Assembly: GCA_000310025.1 (NCBI GenBank)
Contig: FN649750.1
Coordinates: forward strand, 466,373 to 530,372
Direction: 5' to 3'
From: Ectocarpus siliculosus
Lineage: Eukaryota; Sar; Phaeophyceae; Ectocarpales; Ectocarpaceae
DNA: 64,000 nucleotides
The translations under genes were made by a program, and so were the position numbers. The notes under the pieces are model-generated. The model made no database searches. It saw only the letters and a program-made list of their open reading frames with translations, and had not been told where the DNA came from. This document shows, in pieces, positions 24,101 to 32,212 of the stretch; the first letter of the stretch is position 1; every line of letters starts with the position of its first letter.

Positions 24101-24785
24101 CTCACGGGGACAGGTTTGTCCCGGTGATGAAACCGTTCTTGGAGAAGGCTGAGAAGGAGGCAGCGGCGCTCAAAACCAGGTGTGTTCCTGTGCGTGCGTG
24201 CGTGCGTGCGTGCGTGGGTGTGGTCTTTAATATCATTGATCGCGCTAACCGGCTGACCAATGAAAATACCTCGCCAGCCTTGTAGCGGGATGAAAAAACA
24301 CAAACACATACATTTTCGTCAAAGGGTACCGGTTCTACCCGTGTGTGTTGTGTGTGTGGGTCTCTCGCTTTCTGTCTCTCTGTCTCTCTCCCATTAGTGA
24401 GTCAGCATTGGCCATGCTGCCCGGTCTCTCTCCTTCTCTCCCTCCCCCCCCCCCCCNNNNNNNNNNNNNNNNNNNNNNNNNNNNNNNNNNNNNNNNNNNN
24501 NNNNNNNNNNNNNNNNNNNNNNNNNNNNNNNNNNNNNNNNNNNNNNNNNNNNNNNNATCTTCCTCCCCCCCCCCCCCCCCACCCCCCCCCGCGTTCACAT
24601 GTTGCAGGAACCGGACGTCGCGCGGCGATCCCTCGGCAGTAACGGTTGGCGCCGAGATGTTGCTGGAGGAGGGAGCCGGCAGCAACGACGCCGGCACCGA
24701 TGGAGGCGACTGGATCACCACGGCTCAGTGGGCCGAGACGCCGGAGGTGTTGACGAGAGCCCTCGTGCCTTTCCTCAGCGAATGA
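12143..24785 (+). CDS. Coiled-coil repeat / actin-related domain fusion protein
   Basis: Eleven supported exons: 12143-12517, 13584-16088, 16337-17559, 19288-19432, 20036-20263, 21464-21642, 22103-22229 (GC donor), 22737-22907, 23243-23313, 24073-24179 and 24608-24785, about 1,770 residues. Exons 1-2 are coiled coil with twelve repeats. Exon 3 continues the helix (DNALNELRQELGNL), passes through an acidic Ser-rich linker with at least six SP sites, and in the same open frame begins an actin fold (NTVVLELGAWRVRAGVV, FPCCVARPSR). Later exons match actin landmarks: LLTYKPTATVDEVLALAS; VPAIRM; phosphate-2 loop VDIGESGVSVTPIFDGFP; REMKEEQCYVPLDF; IGRERFHAPEILF; adenosine loop VVVGGSARMDGLGDRL; and a WITTAQWAE end. 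The phosphate-1 loop is degenerate. Exon phases agree except between 23313 (phase 2) and 24073 (phase 0), where a small exon or another donor is missing. Function unknown; a cytoskeletal or flagellar role is inferred. Confidence 0.8.
12900..13090 (+). repeat. Strongly decayed MITE copy in intron 1
   Basis: Fragments such as GGCCCGAATTTGACTAC, CTCCACGACGAAGAGGATG and GACGCCGCCAATTTTCGG match the interior of the MITE at 17600-17820 in its reverse orientation. The terminal repeats are no longer recognisable. Confidence 0.45.
13740..15850 (+). repeat. Twelve coiled-coil repeat units; 192-bp period in the later units
   Basis: The coding repeat carries the landmark F-R-x-F-R-E once per unit, twelve times. 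From about 14403 on, the unit start (GCATCGAAGGAGCAGCTGGA or a close variant) recurs exactly every 192 bp (14403, 14595, ..., 15363), that is 64 residues. The later units are nearly identical at the DNA level, pointing to recent unequal exchange. The first four units are diverged. Confidence 0.9.
17543..17910 (+). repeat. Duplicated exon-3 donor junction
   Basis: TACTCCAAGTTCCGAGAGTG, which spans the end of exon 3 and its donor, begins at 17543 and again at 17866, 323 bp downstream inside the intron. Similarity continues into the intron (GTTGT, GTTTTGTTCGA). The MITE lies between the copies. The second copy is donor-like (GTGTGT). Confidence 0.75.
17600..17820. mobile_element. Intact Tc1/mariner-like MITE
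   Basis: A 221-bp element with terminal inverted repeats of about 58 bp. Both ends read TACCGTATATGACACAAGAT followed by AACACACCCCC and a GATTTTCAAAGATCGATT box, with about three mismatches. The outermost TA on both sides fits a TA target duplication, as for Tc1/mariner. It encodes no transposase. It sits in intron 3 of the fusion gene, just after the donor site. Confidence 0.85.
18094..18415 (+). repeat. Tandem duplication with about 156-bp period
   Basis: A 35-bp block starting GGCGTTTTCGTGGGAGGGGA is found at 18185 and 18341 without mismatch. Weaker similarity precedes each copy (TTTCCCAC... and CAACTCGATG...). It is intronic. Confidence 0.75.
19559..19665 (+). repeat. Telomere-like dispersed repeat, copy B
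   Basis: AACAGGGAGGGGGGACGCAG precedes CCCTAACCCTAGCCCTAACC, then TTGAATGCTTTATCCAACAT and GTTTGC. This is the clearest member of the family. It lies in intron 4 of the fusion gene. Confidence 0.75.
19711..19755 (-). repeat. CTAACCGGCTGACCAATGAAAA repeat, diverged reverse copy
   Basis: On the minus strand it reads GGCCACGCTGACCGGCTGAC followed by CAGCGAAAGACGTCAG, a diverged member of the family seen at 9801, 24232, 25671 and 61329. Confidence 0.55.
19925..20057 (+). repeat. Tandem duplication of the exon-5 acceptor region
   Basis: A 22-bp block starting GTTCCAGCGATTCGCATGGT is present at 19964-19985 and 20036-20057, exactly 72 bp apart, with further similarity upstream (GACGGCTGTT...TCATGCC). 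The downstream copy has the acceptor GTGCAG. The upstream copy has CCAC there, so its acceptor is lost. Both copies are open in the coding frame. Confidence 0.85.
20257..20800 (+). repeat. Tandem array carrying the exon-5 donor
   Basis: About six units of 85-97 bp start at the true exon end. The block CAGATGGTGA, which contains the donor GT, occurs at 20258, 20514, 20611 and 20708; the last three are 97 bp apart. Shared segments are TTTCATGCGCAGAGG, GGTTGGAGAATGATCAGTGG and GGTTGTCGGCTTGTCG. Only the first copy is in an exon. Confidence 0.85.
21074..21400 (+). repeat. CGATATCACCGACCC-rich intronic repeat
   Basis: CGTAAGGATGCGCGAGAACG is followed by GTGCGATCGATTTTT and several CGATATCACCGACCC-like units. 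The same opening sequence recurs at 22281-22395 in a later intron of the same gene, where TCGCACGGGCGTGCGA is also kept. Confidence 0.7.
22281..22395 (+). repeat. Second copy of the CGATATCACCGACCC repeat
   Basis: CGTAAGGATGCGAGAGAACG and GTGCGATCGATTTTCT match the copy at 21074. It is shorter, with one CGATATCATCGA unit. Confidence 0.7.
22541..22735 (+). repeat. Pyrimidine-rich 36-bp tandem repeat before exon 8
   Basis: GATGTTCCTTCCTACTGCTT and the following TCTTCGCAATTT recur about every 36 bp, decaying toward the acceptor. It forms the long polypyrimidine region ahead of CTGCAG|CCTGGG. Confidence 0.65.
23535..23950 (+). repeat. 105-bp tandem repeat ending in a C-rich tract
   Basis: GATCAGCCGAGACCTTCCTC starts at 23535 and 23640. 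The shared motif GATGCGAGGTCAATGGTC appears in related form at the end of three successive units. The last unit (23778-23890, starting GCGCTTGGTGATGTGAGAGC) runs into a long C tract and has a near-identical copy at 38787-38899. Confidence 0.75.
24232..24280 (+). repeat. CTAACCGGCTGACCAATGAAAA repeat, copy 3
   Basis: ATCATTGATCGCGCTAACCG followed by GCTGACCAATGAAAATACC. It lies in the last intron of the fusion gene, just after a (GTGC)n tract. Confidence 0.7.
24457..24556. other. Assembly gap (100 N)
   Basis: Exactly 100 N, the usual placeholder for a gap of unknown size. Both sides are poly-C, which probably stopped the sequencing. It falls in the last intron of the fusion gene, so an exon could be hidden here. 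Confidence 0.98.
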
Positions 24786-24865
24786 GAGGGCAGGCCCGCC
24801 CGGGCGGCGGGGTCAGATTTTTTTGTTTTGTTTGTTTTTTCGTTCTCGACATGCGGTGTGAAGTC

Positions 24866-24983
24866 AGTAGCCTTTCGCAGAGTGTTTTCGTTCTTGTAAA
24901 CATGTTGAATAGTAACGTATGCAATTGGGGGAAGTTGGGGTTGGGTTAGGGTTTGGGTCTGCGTACCCCCCCTCCCTGTTCCA
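24866..24983 (-). repeat. Telomere-like dispersed repeat, copy D
   Basis: Read on the minus strand it gives AACAGGGAGGGGGGTACGCA, GACCCAAACCCTAACCC, then TATTCAACATGTTTAC and GCGAAAGGCTACT, the same order as copy B at 19559. It lies just downstream of the fusion gene stop. Confidence 0.7.
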
Positions 24984-25670
24984 TTCCCTCATGAACCTTA
25001 TTTTTTGCGAAGGCGGTCCTATAAACTACTCGGGTGACCATGTGCGTCGGTTCGGGAAGGGGTACGCTTGAGGCCGAGGTGTGTTGAGTCGAATCGTGTT
25101 GAGCCATTTCGGAAGAGTGCACGGTCGTGGATTTTTCGTCGTGGCGGGCCGAGGTGGAAGCGCATACGGCCGTGCGTGCGGAGTATCCAGGCAGGGTGTT
25201 GGGCCGTTCTCAACGCCGGGCGAATGAATTGGGCCCCCCGTTCACAGCGAGGGAAGTCTTGGGTGTTGCTTGCCGCAGGTGGACCTTGGTTTGTGACACT
25301 TGTGAGATAGAGGTGGAGCAAGGGGGTGTCGTGTTTTATCGCCGCGGCTGACCAGAAATGGTGCGTCGGGAACGCATGCTCAATGCATCGCCTGGCAATC
25401 GGCGAGAGAGTAGAATATTTGGCATTTCGAAGTCGCATCGTATATATATATCGTCCGAGGGAGGACTTTACCCCCCAGCGTGACGTATGCGCACCAATGT
25501 TTTTTTTTTTTTGTAATGTCCGGAGTCTTTCCGAGTACGATGTGGGCATGGCGTGCTTGGTCCTCAGCGTGGAAGGCACGGGGTGCACAGCCGTTGGTTG
25601 CATGGCGCTATCGGCTAGCGCGCCGTTGCTGCTGCTGCTACTGCTGCTGCTGCTGCTGCGTGTTTTATTT

Positions 25671-25725
25671 GTTGACATCGACCGCGTAAACCGGTTGACC
25701 AATGAAAATGCGTCAGTGCCGCTGT
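25671..25725 (+). repeat. CTAACCGGCTGACCAATGAAAA repeat, copy 4
   Basis: GTTGACATCGACCGCGTAAA followed by CCGGTTGACCAATGAAAATG and CGTCAGT, directly after a (CTG)n tract. A partial head (GTTGGCATCGACCGCGCAGA) is also seen near 26226. Confidence 0.7.
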
Positions 25726-26000
25726 GTATGTGTTTTCTTTGCCATCGGTTAATCCTTAGGTGAGCATTTTCGTGTAGAGACCCATTTTGCGGACGTTTCG
25801 GTCAACAGCGTTGATCAGGTGGGAGACAGAACGGTCCTCGAAACGGTCCTGCGAACCTGGAGACGATGCTGATTGGTTGAATAATGGTAGTATTTTACAG
25901 CCTTCGTGCACGATGAAGGTATCGAACCTTGACGGTGCGACTCTTTTTTTCACCTGGGTCTGCCTGTGCTAATATTTTCATGTTCATTCCTTCCCCCTAG

Positions 26001-26605
26001 CGTTAAAACTGTTATGTTGGAGCGGGCATACGTGCTGGTGTTTGCCGATGGCAACCCACGCTTTGAACCTCATGGTGTCAAGGTAGTAAACGTTTTTTAG
26101 CAACTTTATGTGTAAAATATACGACTCTGTATGCGTGTCGGGTGGGTGGGTGTGTCAAGATGTGCGTGTTTTTATTGATTGCATGAATGGACTGCGCAAA
26201 ATGTGCGTGTGCATGTGTTTTTATTGTTGGCATCGACCGCGCAGATGTGTGCGCGCGCGGTTGTGTTTGCACCATTCGGTGTGTGTTTGGCGTTCTGCTC
26301 AAACTCTGGTGGCATGTAGCACAAGAAGTTTTGTTTTTAGGATTTTTTTTCCGATTGTCCGACCTTCTTCCCCCCTGCGGTGCATACCTTCGATGTTTAA
26401 CGCGGGAAGGGTCCGTCTATCTTGGCAGCTCCTTCCCTCTTATTGTGCTAGGGAACTCACGTTGCGTACCACAGAGTTGTTGCAAATTGTTCGCTCCCTA
26501 GAAGAGTGATCGATCTCACAACCGGTTCCTTTGTAGGTTTGCCAGGAGACCCACTACTTCAGGACGCCTCTAACGCAGTTCCGTTCCGGTGACAGCTCTC
26601 GCTAA
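26001..26605 (+). other. Two possible small exons of an unknown gene
   Basis: An exon-like segment 26001-26082 (acceptor CCCCTAG, donor AAG|GTAGTA) encodes VMLERAYVLVFADGNPRFEP with short flanks. It joins in frame to 26537-26605 (acceptor TTTGTAG), which ends VCQETHYFRTPLTQFRSGD, then SSR and a stop. I recognise no family, and no start or upstream exon was found. This may be chance. Confidence 0.2.
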
Positions 26606-27650
26606 CAGTCAGTCAGTGTAGTCTACGCATTGTCTTTCTTGTGCTGTACCTCGTCATATTTGGTCATAGAAATTCGTCCAAGGAATTCGGCAAAGAGACT
26701 CCCCTGCCCCAATCCCGTTGTTTGGCTTTTGACATCCCGTCATCATTTCATGATGGCTTTTGGCAAGCGTTTGGGAGTTGGACGTTCCCTGTGGGCGCGT
26801 CTATCCGTGGGAAATATTTTTATGTAGTAAAGGAGGATGAGTAGTGGGGGGTGATTTTTGGGGGGGCGGTGTACTCGTACAGTAGTAGCCGTGCATGCCG
26901 TGGTCGTTAGACCATTGACTTCTCATCCCTTACAAAGGCTGAACGGAGCGCGCCGGGTTCGCACCGGACCAGCCTCGCACATTACCAAGTGCTGGGGGTA
27001 GGGGGGGGGGTCCCTCGGAAGCAGGATAGAGGGGTTTGACGTCGTCTACTCCCCACCGAACATACCGGACACAGGGGAAAACGTCCGTGTTGTTGCCGGT
27101 CACGTGTGTTTTTTTCGAGGAACGACGTCGGAAGGAGGAGTGGTAGTTATTTCGTGCGAGCGTGCGGCGCGATGAGTCATCATGTACCACCGCACGTACC
27201 GCCTGCAAGTGATAGTATAAGACAGCAGTTCCCCCTCTCTTCGGACAGCTTAATTGCCGATGCTTCATTCATTCGTGACTTGGTTCAAGCGCAGCGGCGC
27301 AATACCCACCACCACCACCATCACCCTGTGTTTGTTTCCACTTTTTCTTTCGGAAGACCATGTGTGTAACGGGCGGAGAAAACCCCGGGATGCCAACGTG
27401 AGAACGCCACCAATCACCAATCAATCATGATATGAAATAAACAATCATGACATGAAAGAAGATGGTTGAATAGAGAATTAGTGTATTAGAGTTGAGTACA
27501 ATACAACGCATGTTTTTTCTTGAAAAAAATTATTCGAGTGTCGATGTGGTATATCTTAGAAAAAAAATATGTGAGCATGCATGGTTTGTTTGTAGACACC
27601 GCCCGCAGCGAGCGGTTGATCCTACACTACACATAACAATGCTATCTTGA

Positions 27651-27990
27651 TGTTATGGATTTGGACCCTTGGACTAAGATACCATCTGGGCGGGTATATC
27701 TTTCACGAATATCCCGACCACCTTCCCAGATTCCTAGTATTCCGACTTTGGGCAGATAGCAGTACAATGGTTACTAGCAGTAGCAAGCGAGTGCAAGCGT
27801 TCCACCTTGCTCAGTGTCTTGCCTGGTGTTCCCTGGTGTTGCCCGGGAGTGAGCGATAGCGAGCGACTGCGAGAGAAATGAAGGATAAGGAAGGAAACAG
27901 ACTGAAGAAGCGAAGCGGCTCCAACCTGCACACAGTGGTCGGACTAGCTCCACACTGAACCCACGTCAGAGATCGTCACGTCTCGTCACA
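27651..27990 (+). repeat. 5' LTR of element 1
   Basis: 340 bp, TG...CA ends, about 96% identical to the 3' LTR. It includes GATAGCGAGCGACTGCGAGA and GAAGCGAAGCGGCTCCAAC, both kept in the other LTR. The flank is ...TTGA. Confidence 0.92.
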
Positions 27991-27992
27991 CT

Positions 27993-28015
27993 TGGCCTCG
28001 TCCTGGATTCGAACG
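27993..28015 (+). other. Primer-binding site of element 1
   Basis: TGGCCTCGTCCTGGATTCGA plus ACG begins 2 nt after the LTR. Its complement reads as a whole tRNA 3' arm: the T-loop GTTCGAATCC, the acceptor strand and a terminal CCA. The match extends through the T-loop, longer than the usual 12-18 nt. Confidence 0.85.
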
Positions 28016-28127
28016 TGAGTCGCTTCAACTTTTTAGTTTTCTTTTCGGGTGCACTGGGATTTTTGGTCTGCTGTGGGATTCCTTGGGTAGACATAATGCT
28101 CTCTTTCGTAAGCTTGAGCTCGCCACC

Positions 28128-29300
28128 ATGGCAGCATTCACAGGCGGCGGCGCCGACTCATCCGCAGCCAGCCCACGCGGCACCAATAGTGCTCCACGTA
28201 GCTCTGCTTCTAGTGGCACCAGCTCCCCGGTTTCGGCACATTCCGCTACCTCCACGGACGCCACTCAAGTACACCTTGCTGCAGCAAGCAGCCTCATTTT
28301 TATTTAGGGTCTTTGGTCGAACATGCAATTGCATCTCCTGTTTCACCCAGCACCTCCGTGCCTCGTGATACACACCAAACACCCTTCGACACTAGTAGTA
28401 CACTGGCCGCCAATGATGCTCCACTGTCCGACAATGCTGCTTCACGCGACACCATTCTCGCCACACAAGCGCACACTCTCTGCAACGTTCGGATATGCCT
28501 TCTCTTGCCGAAGGGCCTTCGATCGGCATTTCACACAACGTGACCGAAAGTGACACCGCAGAAGAACAAAATGCTGCCATCGCCCTAACTTCTGCTTTTT
28601 TTGTCGAAAAACGAGTCTATCGCCACAAGCGCCACACCTGAACACGACACTACGCTTTTTCAGCGCACGCTTGACGCCATTGATGAGGATCATTCCAGCG
28701 AAATCCACGCGCCGCCCGACACAGCTATCGCCATGCAATCGACAATTAGCATCGACAATTTTGGCATATCTCAGCGTACCTATCGCACATCTCCGGAGAT
28801 TACTCGACATTATTCCATCGGTTGCCGAATCTTCCGCTTGCCTCACCGCCAACTCGCCACTTTCTGGGCCCACTACGCCGTCTGCGTCACTGCCTGCTGC
28901 TTCCGACAATAATGGCGCTGTGCTCTCTGCAATTAATGAGGCACTCATGCACTCCACAACCCCGCATGCCGACGCCCGCCTCGTTTTTTGGGAACATGAA
29001 AACTCGTTCACGTTGTTTACCACCCCCCTGCAGAGCGTGGCACAGCAATCATCCGACAGCACTACACTTTCCAACAAAACTGCTACCGCTACAGCAGTAC
29101 GGCCGACTGCTTCTGACATTCCATGCACGGGGCATTCCTTGCTGGCGAACGCGCACATGCCATGGCAACAAGCTGCTGCTGAGACCGTCTCCAACAATAA
29201 GGAGTCATGCCAGCTAGCTTCGCTGTCAACCATCCTCCCGCAACACGTTGCCTCCCAGCTCCCGCCACCACTTCGAGACAAACTTCGATCGCACGTATAG
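28128..29300 (+). pseudogene. Gag N-terminal region of element 1, frameshifted
   Basis: It starts at an ATG in a good context (GCCACCATGG) and encodes a Ser/Thr/Ala-rich start (MAAFTGGGADSSAASPRG). A stop follows at 28305-28307, and coding character continues in other frames (about 28313-28540 and 28671-29300). The composition is that of a disordered Gag N-terminus; no motif is recognised. The start choice is by position after the leader. Confidence 0.55.
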
Positions 29301-29822
29301 CCTACAACTACATGTGTCGACTCCGGACCGCCATTTTGGGACCAGTCTAGCCGACAACAGCACAGTCAATCGTAGCAGCATGGTGCATGTTCTGCTAGAC
29401 AGGTATATATGACCTGTTCGACATCCACAGGATCCTCAGGATGTAACTTGCGAGCCTTCACGAACACAAATGAGGCGACACAACGGACACCATTCGGATC
29501 AACCGTTATAGGTATGGCTGCCAAACGACACTTTACCTCAAACGCCAACTACTCACTCACAAGTGTGGTCTTTCATCGACGCCAATCCCCGTAACCGCAA
29601 CAACTGTCACGACGCGGCAGTAGTCTCGCCATTGCCCATCGCCTCGTCAACAGCTGTACAACCACGACACGCCATCGACAACCGAACCGCCAACGTAGAG
29701 CAAGCGCGAATCCAATCAATCGCAGCTAAGTACTCCACATCGACCTCAAACACGTCGAAAATATTAGTCCGCAGCTTCCGTTAGCTGCAGGCCATGCTGG
29801 CACCAACGCGTTAGGCCAACTC
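29301..29822 (+). other. Element 1, degenerate Gag segment
   Basis: Short open frames in changing phases (for example 29409-29594 and 29563-29784) keep a Thr/Asn-rich composition. This is probably Gag coding sequence broken by indels. Confidence 0.4.
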
Positions 29823-31211
29823 TTGGAGTCCACCAAAAGAGCAATGCACGACATCCTGCTACAGGCTGACCCCCTCGTCAACTTCGACAATTCCGACACT
29901 TGGGTACCGGGATGGCAACGCCCCATCCAGAGGGCACTCGCCAACGTCATTTCGTCAACTTCCCCCCGATCCGCTGATCTCTACTCGGTCATCAACGGAT
30001 TCTTTGCACAGGTAGAGACTCAGCTCAAGCAAGGCATGAGCGGAGGCGAAGCCTTCAAGCTCCTGCTACGGCTCATGGCAGGGCAATTCGGCGAACAAGA
30101 CCGCGGCGCCACATTCTCGCAGCTGAATGACTACAAGGTGCCCACCGGCACGACGTTTGCCAAGTTCATGCAGCAGTACCGAGTAGCTGTATCCAACGTC
30201 ACCAACTACTCCAGTTTGTTGGAACCATCAGATGCACGCTGGGTAATTGAAGCTACGCGGAATAAGATCAACGATCAATTTCCGAGGATGATGACTAGCT
30301 GCTTTCCGGGTACCTTAGCGAATGCTGTTTCGCCATATGCGGCACTGGATGACATGTGGGTGGCATTCGACAATTTTTCGTCAAACAAGGCTGCAGCTGT
30401 AAACGGCCCAGTCCATGGTGCTGTGTCTGCTGCTTTTGGGAATCATTCACTTTCTACTCTATCACAAGGTCACAGGTCGAGCAACCGCTCCTCCTCGTCA
30501 CAACAATCGTATGCCTCAGGCTCATCACGCAACCCAATAGTGATGAACGTTCGATCCAACTCGCACTCGGATGTTTTTGATCAACGCTACAATGCGTGGC
30601 CTTTAGCTAGCGATGACCACTGGTACACGGTCTTCCAGGTTTCTGAGAATTTCACATCTAGAAAACTGCCATCACTTTGGACGCCACTATAATAGTATCA
30701 CGACACGACCGCGAACAAGCCTTCCGCGACAATCAAGGGCTTTGCCTCAACTGCCAGTCAACGGCACACTCCATGCGCTATTGTGATCAGCCTTTCACTA
30801 ACCGTTGTGGCATTCTCAACGAAGATCTACGCCATCTCAACGACAAGGACGACACCTTCCAAACCTGGCTTCAGCGCTACGATGCCACAGGACGAACCGT
30901 GGCCCAAACTGACAGTCCAACCGCCAAAACTCGAACCGTCGCACCAACAACCGGCGCAACAACAATCGCGGCTACAACAGCTACAACAACTACGGCAATG
31001 GTAACAACAACAACTACGGCAATGGAAACCACAACCACTCCAGCGGCAACAACAACGCCAATGCCTATCACGGCCAACAACAGGGCTCTCTCGCCGTTTA
31101 TCAACCGGCCCAATCTGCTGCCTCAGCACAATCCGTCAATACCGTCAATTCTGAAGACGCACGTCTTCACGGCAACCAGTCTTCCAACGCCACCGGCAAC
31201 AGAAACGAACG
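29823..31211 (+). pseudogene. Gag core and CCHC zinc knuckle of element 1
   Basis: An open frame of 289 codons (29823-30692) gives a helical Gag-like core, for example ADLYSVINGFFAQVETQLKQ, TFAKFMQQYRVAV and WVIEATRNKINDQF. A frameshift near 30690 moves the coding phase. The knuckle at 30743-30784 reads CLNCQSTAHSMRYC (CX2CX4HX4C), the RNA-binding nucleocapsid motif. After it, in yet another phase, lies an Asn/Gly/Tyr-rich tail (NNNRGYNSYNNYGNG). Gag would package the RNA. In Ty3 elements a protease normally follows; none is visible. Confidence 0.75.
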
Positions 31212-32212
31212 CGGATGACTCCGCAACGGCGGTACGCCCTCCGTCCCCGTGCCGCCGACAGCATCACAGGGAGAACTGCACACGTCTGCCTCCGGCACAC
31301 ATGCACTTCGCGCAGCACACGACAATTCAACTTCGGACACGTCAATAAAACAACGCATGCCGACAACCGATACTACAATCGGCTCTCGCCATCCTCGCAC
31401 TGCTAGTAATGCACAGCCTAGTACTGCCAACACTAAACAGGGAGAACTGCAACCGTCTGCCACAGGCACACCTGCACTTCGCGCAGCACACGCCAATCAC
31501 GCCTCTGCTCCGTCAATACCCTCACCGTCACCGACAACCGGTATCTCCACCGGCTCTCGCAACAGCGGCACTTCGAGGTCAGCTCCGCCTCGCACTACCG
31601 CCACGTATGATTACAGTTCTCTCCCGCCAGCTCGGTCAACCCCCACTCCAAGAATTCGCCCCCCTGGGGAGACGATCGCTTTGGGGCGTGGGTACACTGC
31701 ACGATCGCCAGAACTTCATTCGGCATCATCATGCGACACCGGCAATGCTCCACATATCAGTATTGTCCTAGGACCTCAGCAGGTGGTTCCTCGCAGCGGG
31801 ACCAAAGGCAGACACTGGCTGTGCAACACTTTCGACAATTGTCGAACCGGTGTATGGACCAAGCTCTTCACAAGATGTACAGCGACCTCCAGAAAATTAC
31901 GCCGCCGCTACCGCTAGTTCTACTGTATTAACCCAGAGTTCTACCCGTACCCGCGAAGGCGCTGAACCCGCACTCTCCGAAGGACGCTTTGGACAGAACC
32001 CCGATAAAAGAATGGGAAGCTCGCGCCCCCCGTCTGGGTGGACTAGACCAGAGCCATCTGCTTCTACTCGACTCAATCGACTACTACCAGGAACGCCTAC
32101 TCCAAGCGATGACGACACTCGGAGCCAGCGGACCTCCGACTGTCCGCCGCTTGATGCAGCGCCTACACCAGCGCCATTAACTGAGCGACGACAGTAGAGG
32201 CACTCTCCTTAG
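31212..32212 (+). other. Element 1, Gag-Pol spacer with internal repeat
   Basis: Ser/Thr/Pro-rich reading frames without a recognised domain. An internal duplication about 175 bp apart starts CAGGGAGAACTGCA near 31265 and 31440 and shares TGCACTTCGCGCAGCACACG. No DTG or DSG protease motif was found in any frame by eye. Confidence 0.5.

Larger units (their letters stand above)
24786..27650. other. Intergenic DNA left of LTR element 1
   Basis: About 2.9 kb with no confident gene. It holds repeat copies at 24866 and 25671, a (CTG)n run near 25627-25660, and possible small exons at 26001-26605. Open frames near 25068-25351 and 25019-25702 have no recognised domain. Confidence 0.4.

Noticed and set aside
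25019-25702. 227-codon minus-strand frame
   Set aside because: Random-looking composition, ends in (CAG)n-derived Ser, no family motif, and no splice support.
30827-31129. Cys-rich minus-strand frame
   Set aside because: It is the complement of an ACAACA-type Asn/Gly/Thr-rich coding repeat of element 1.
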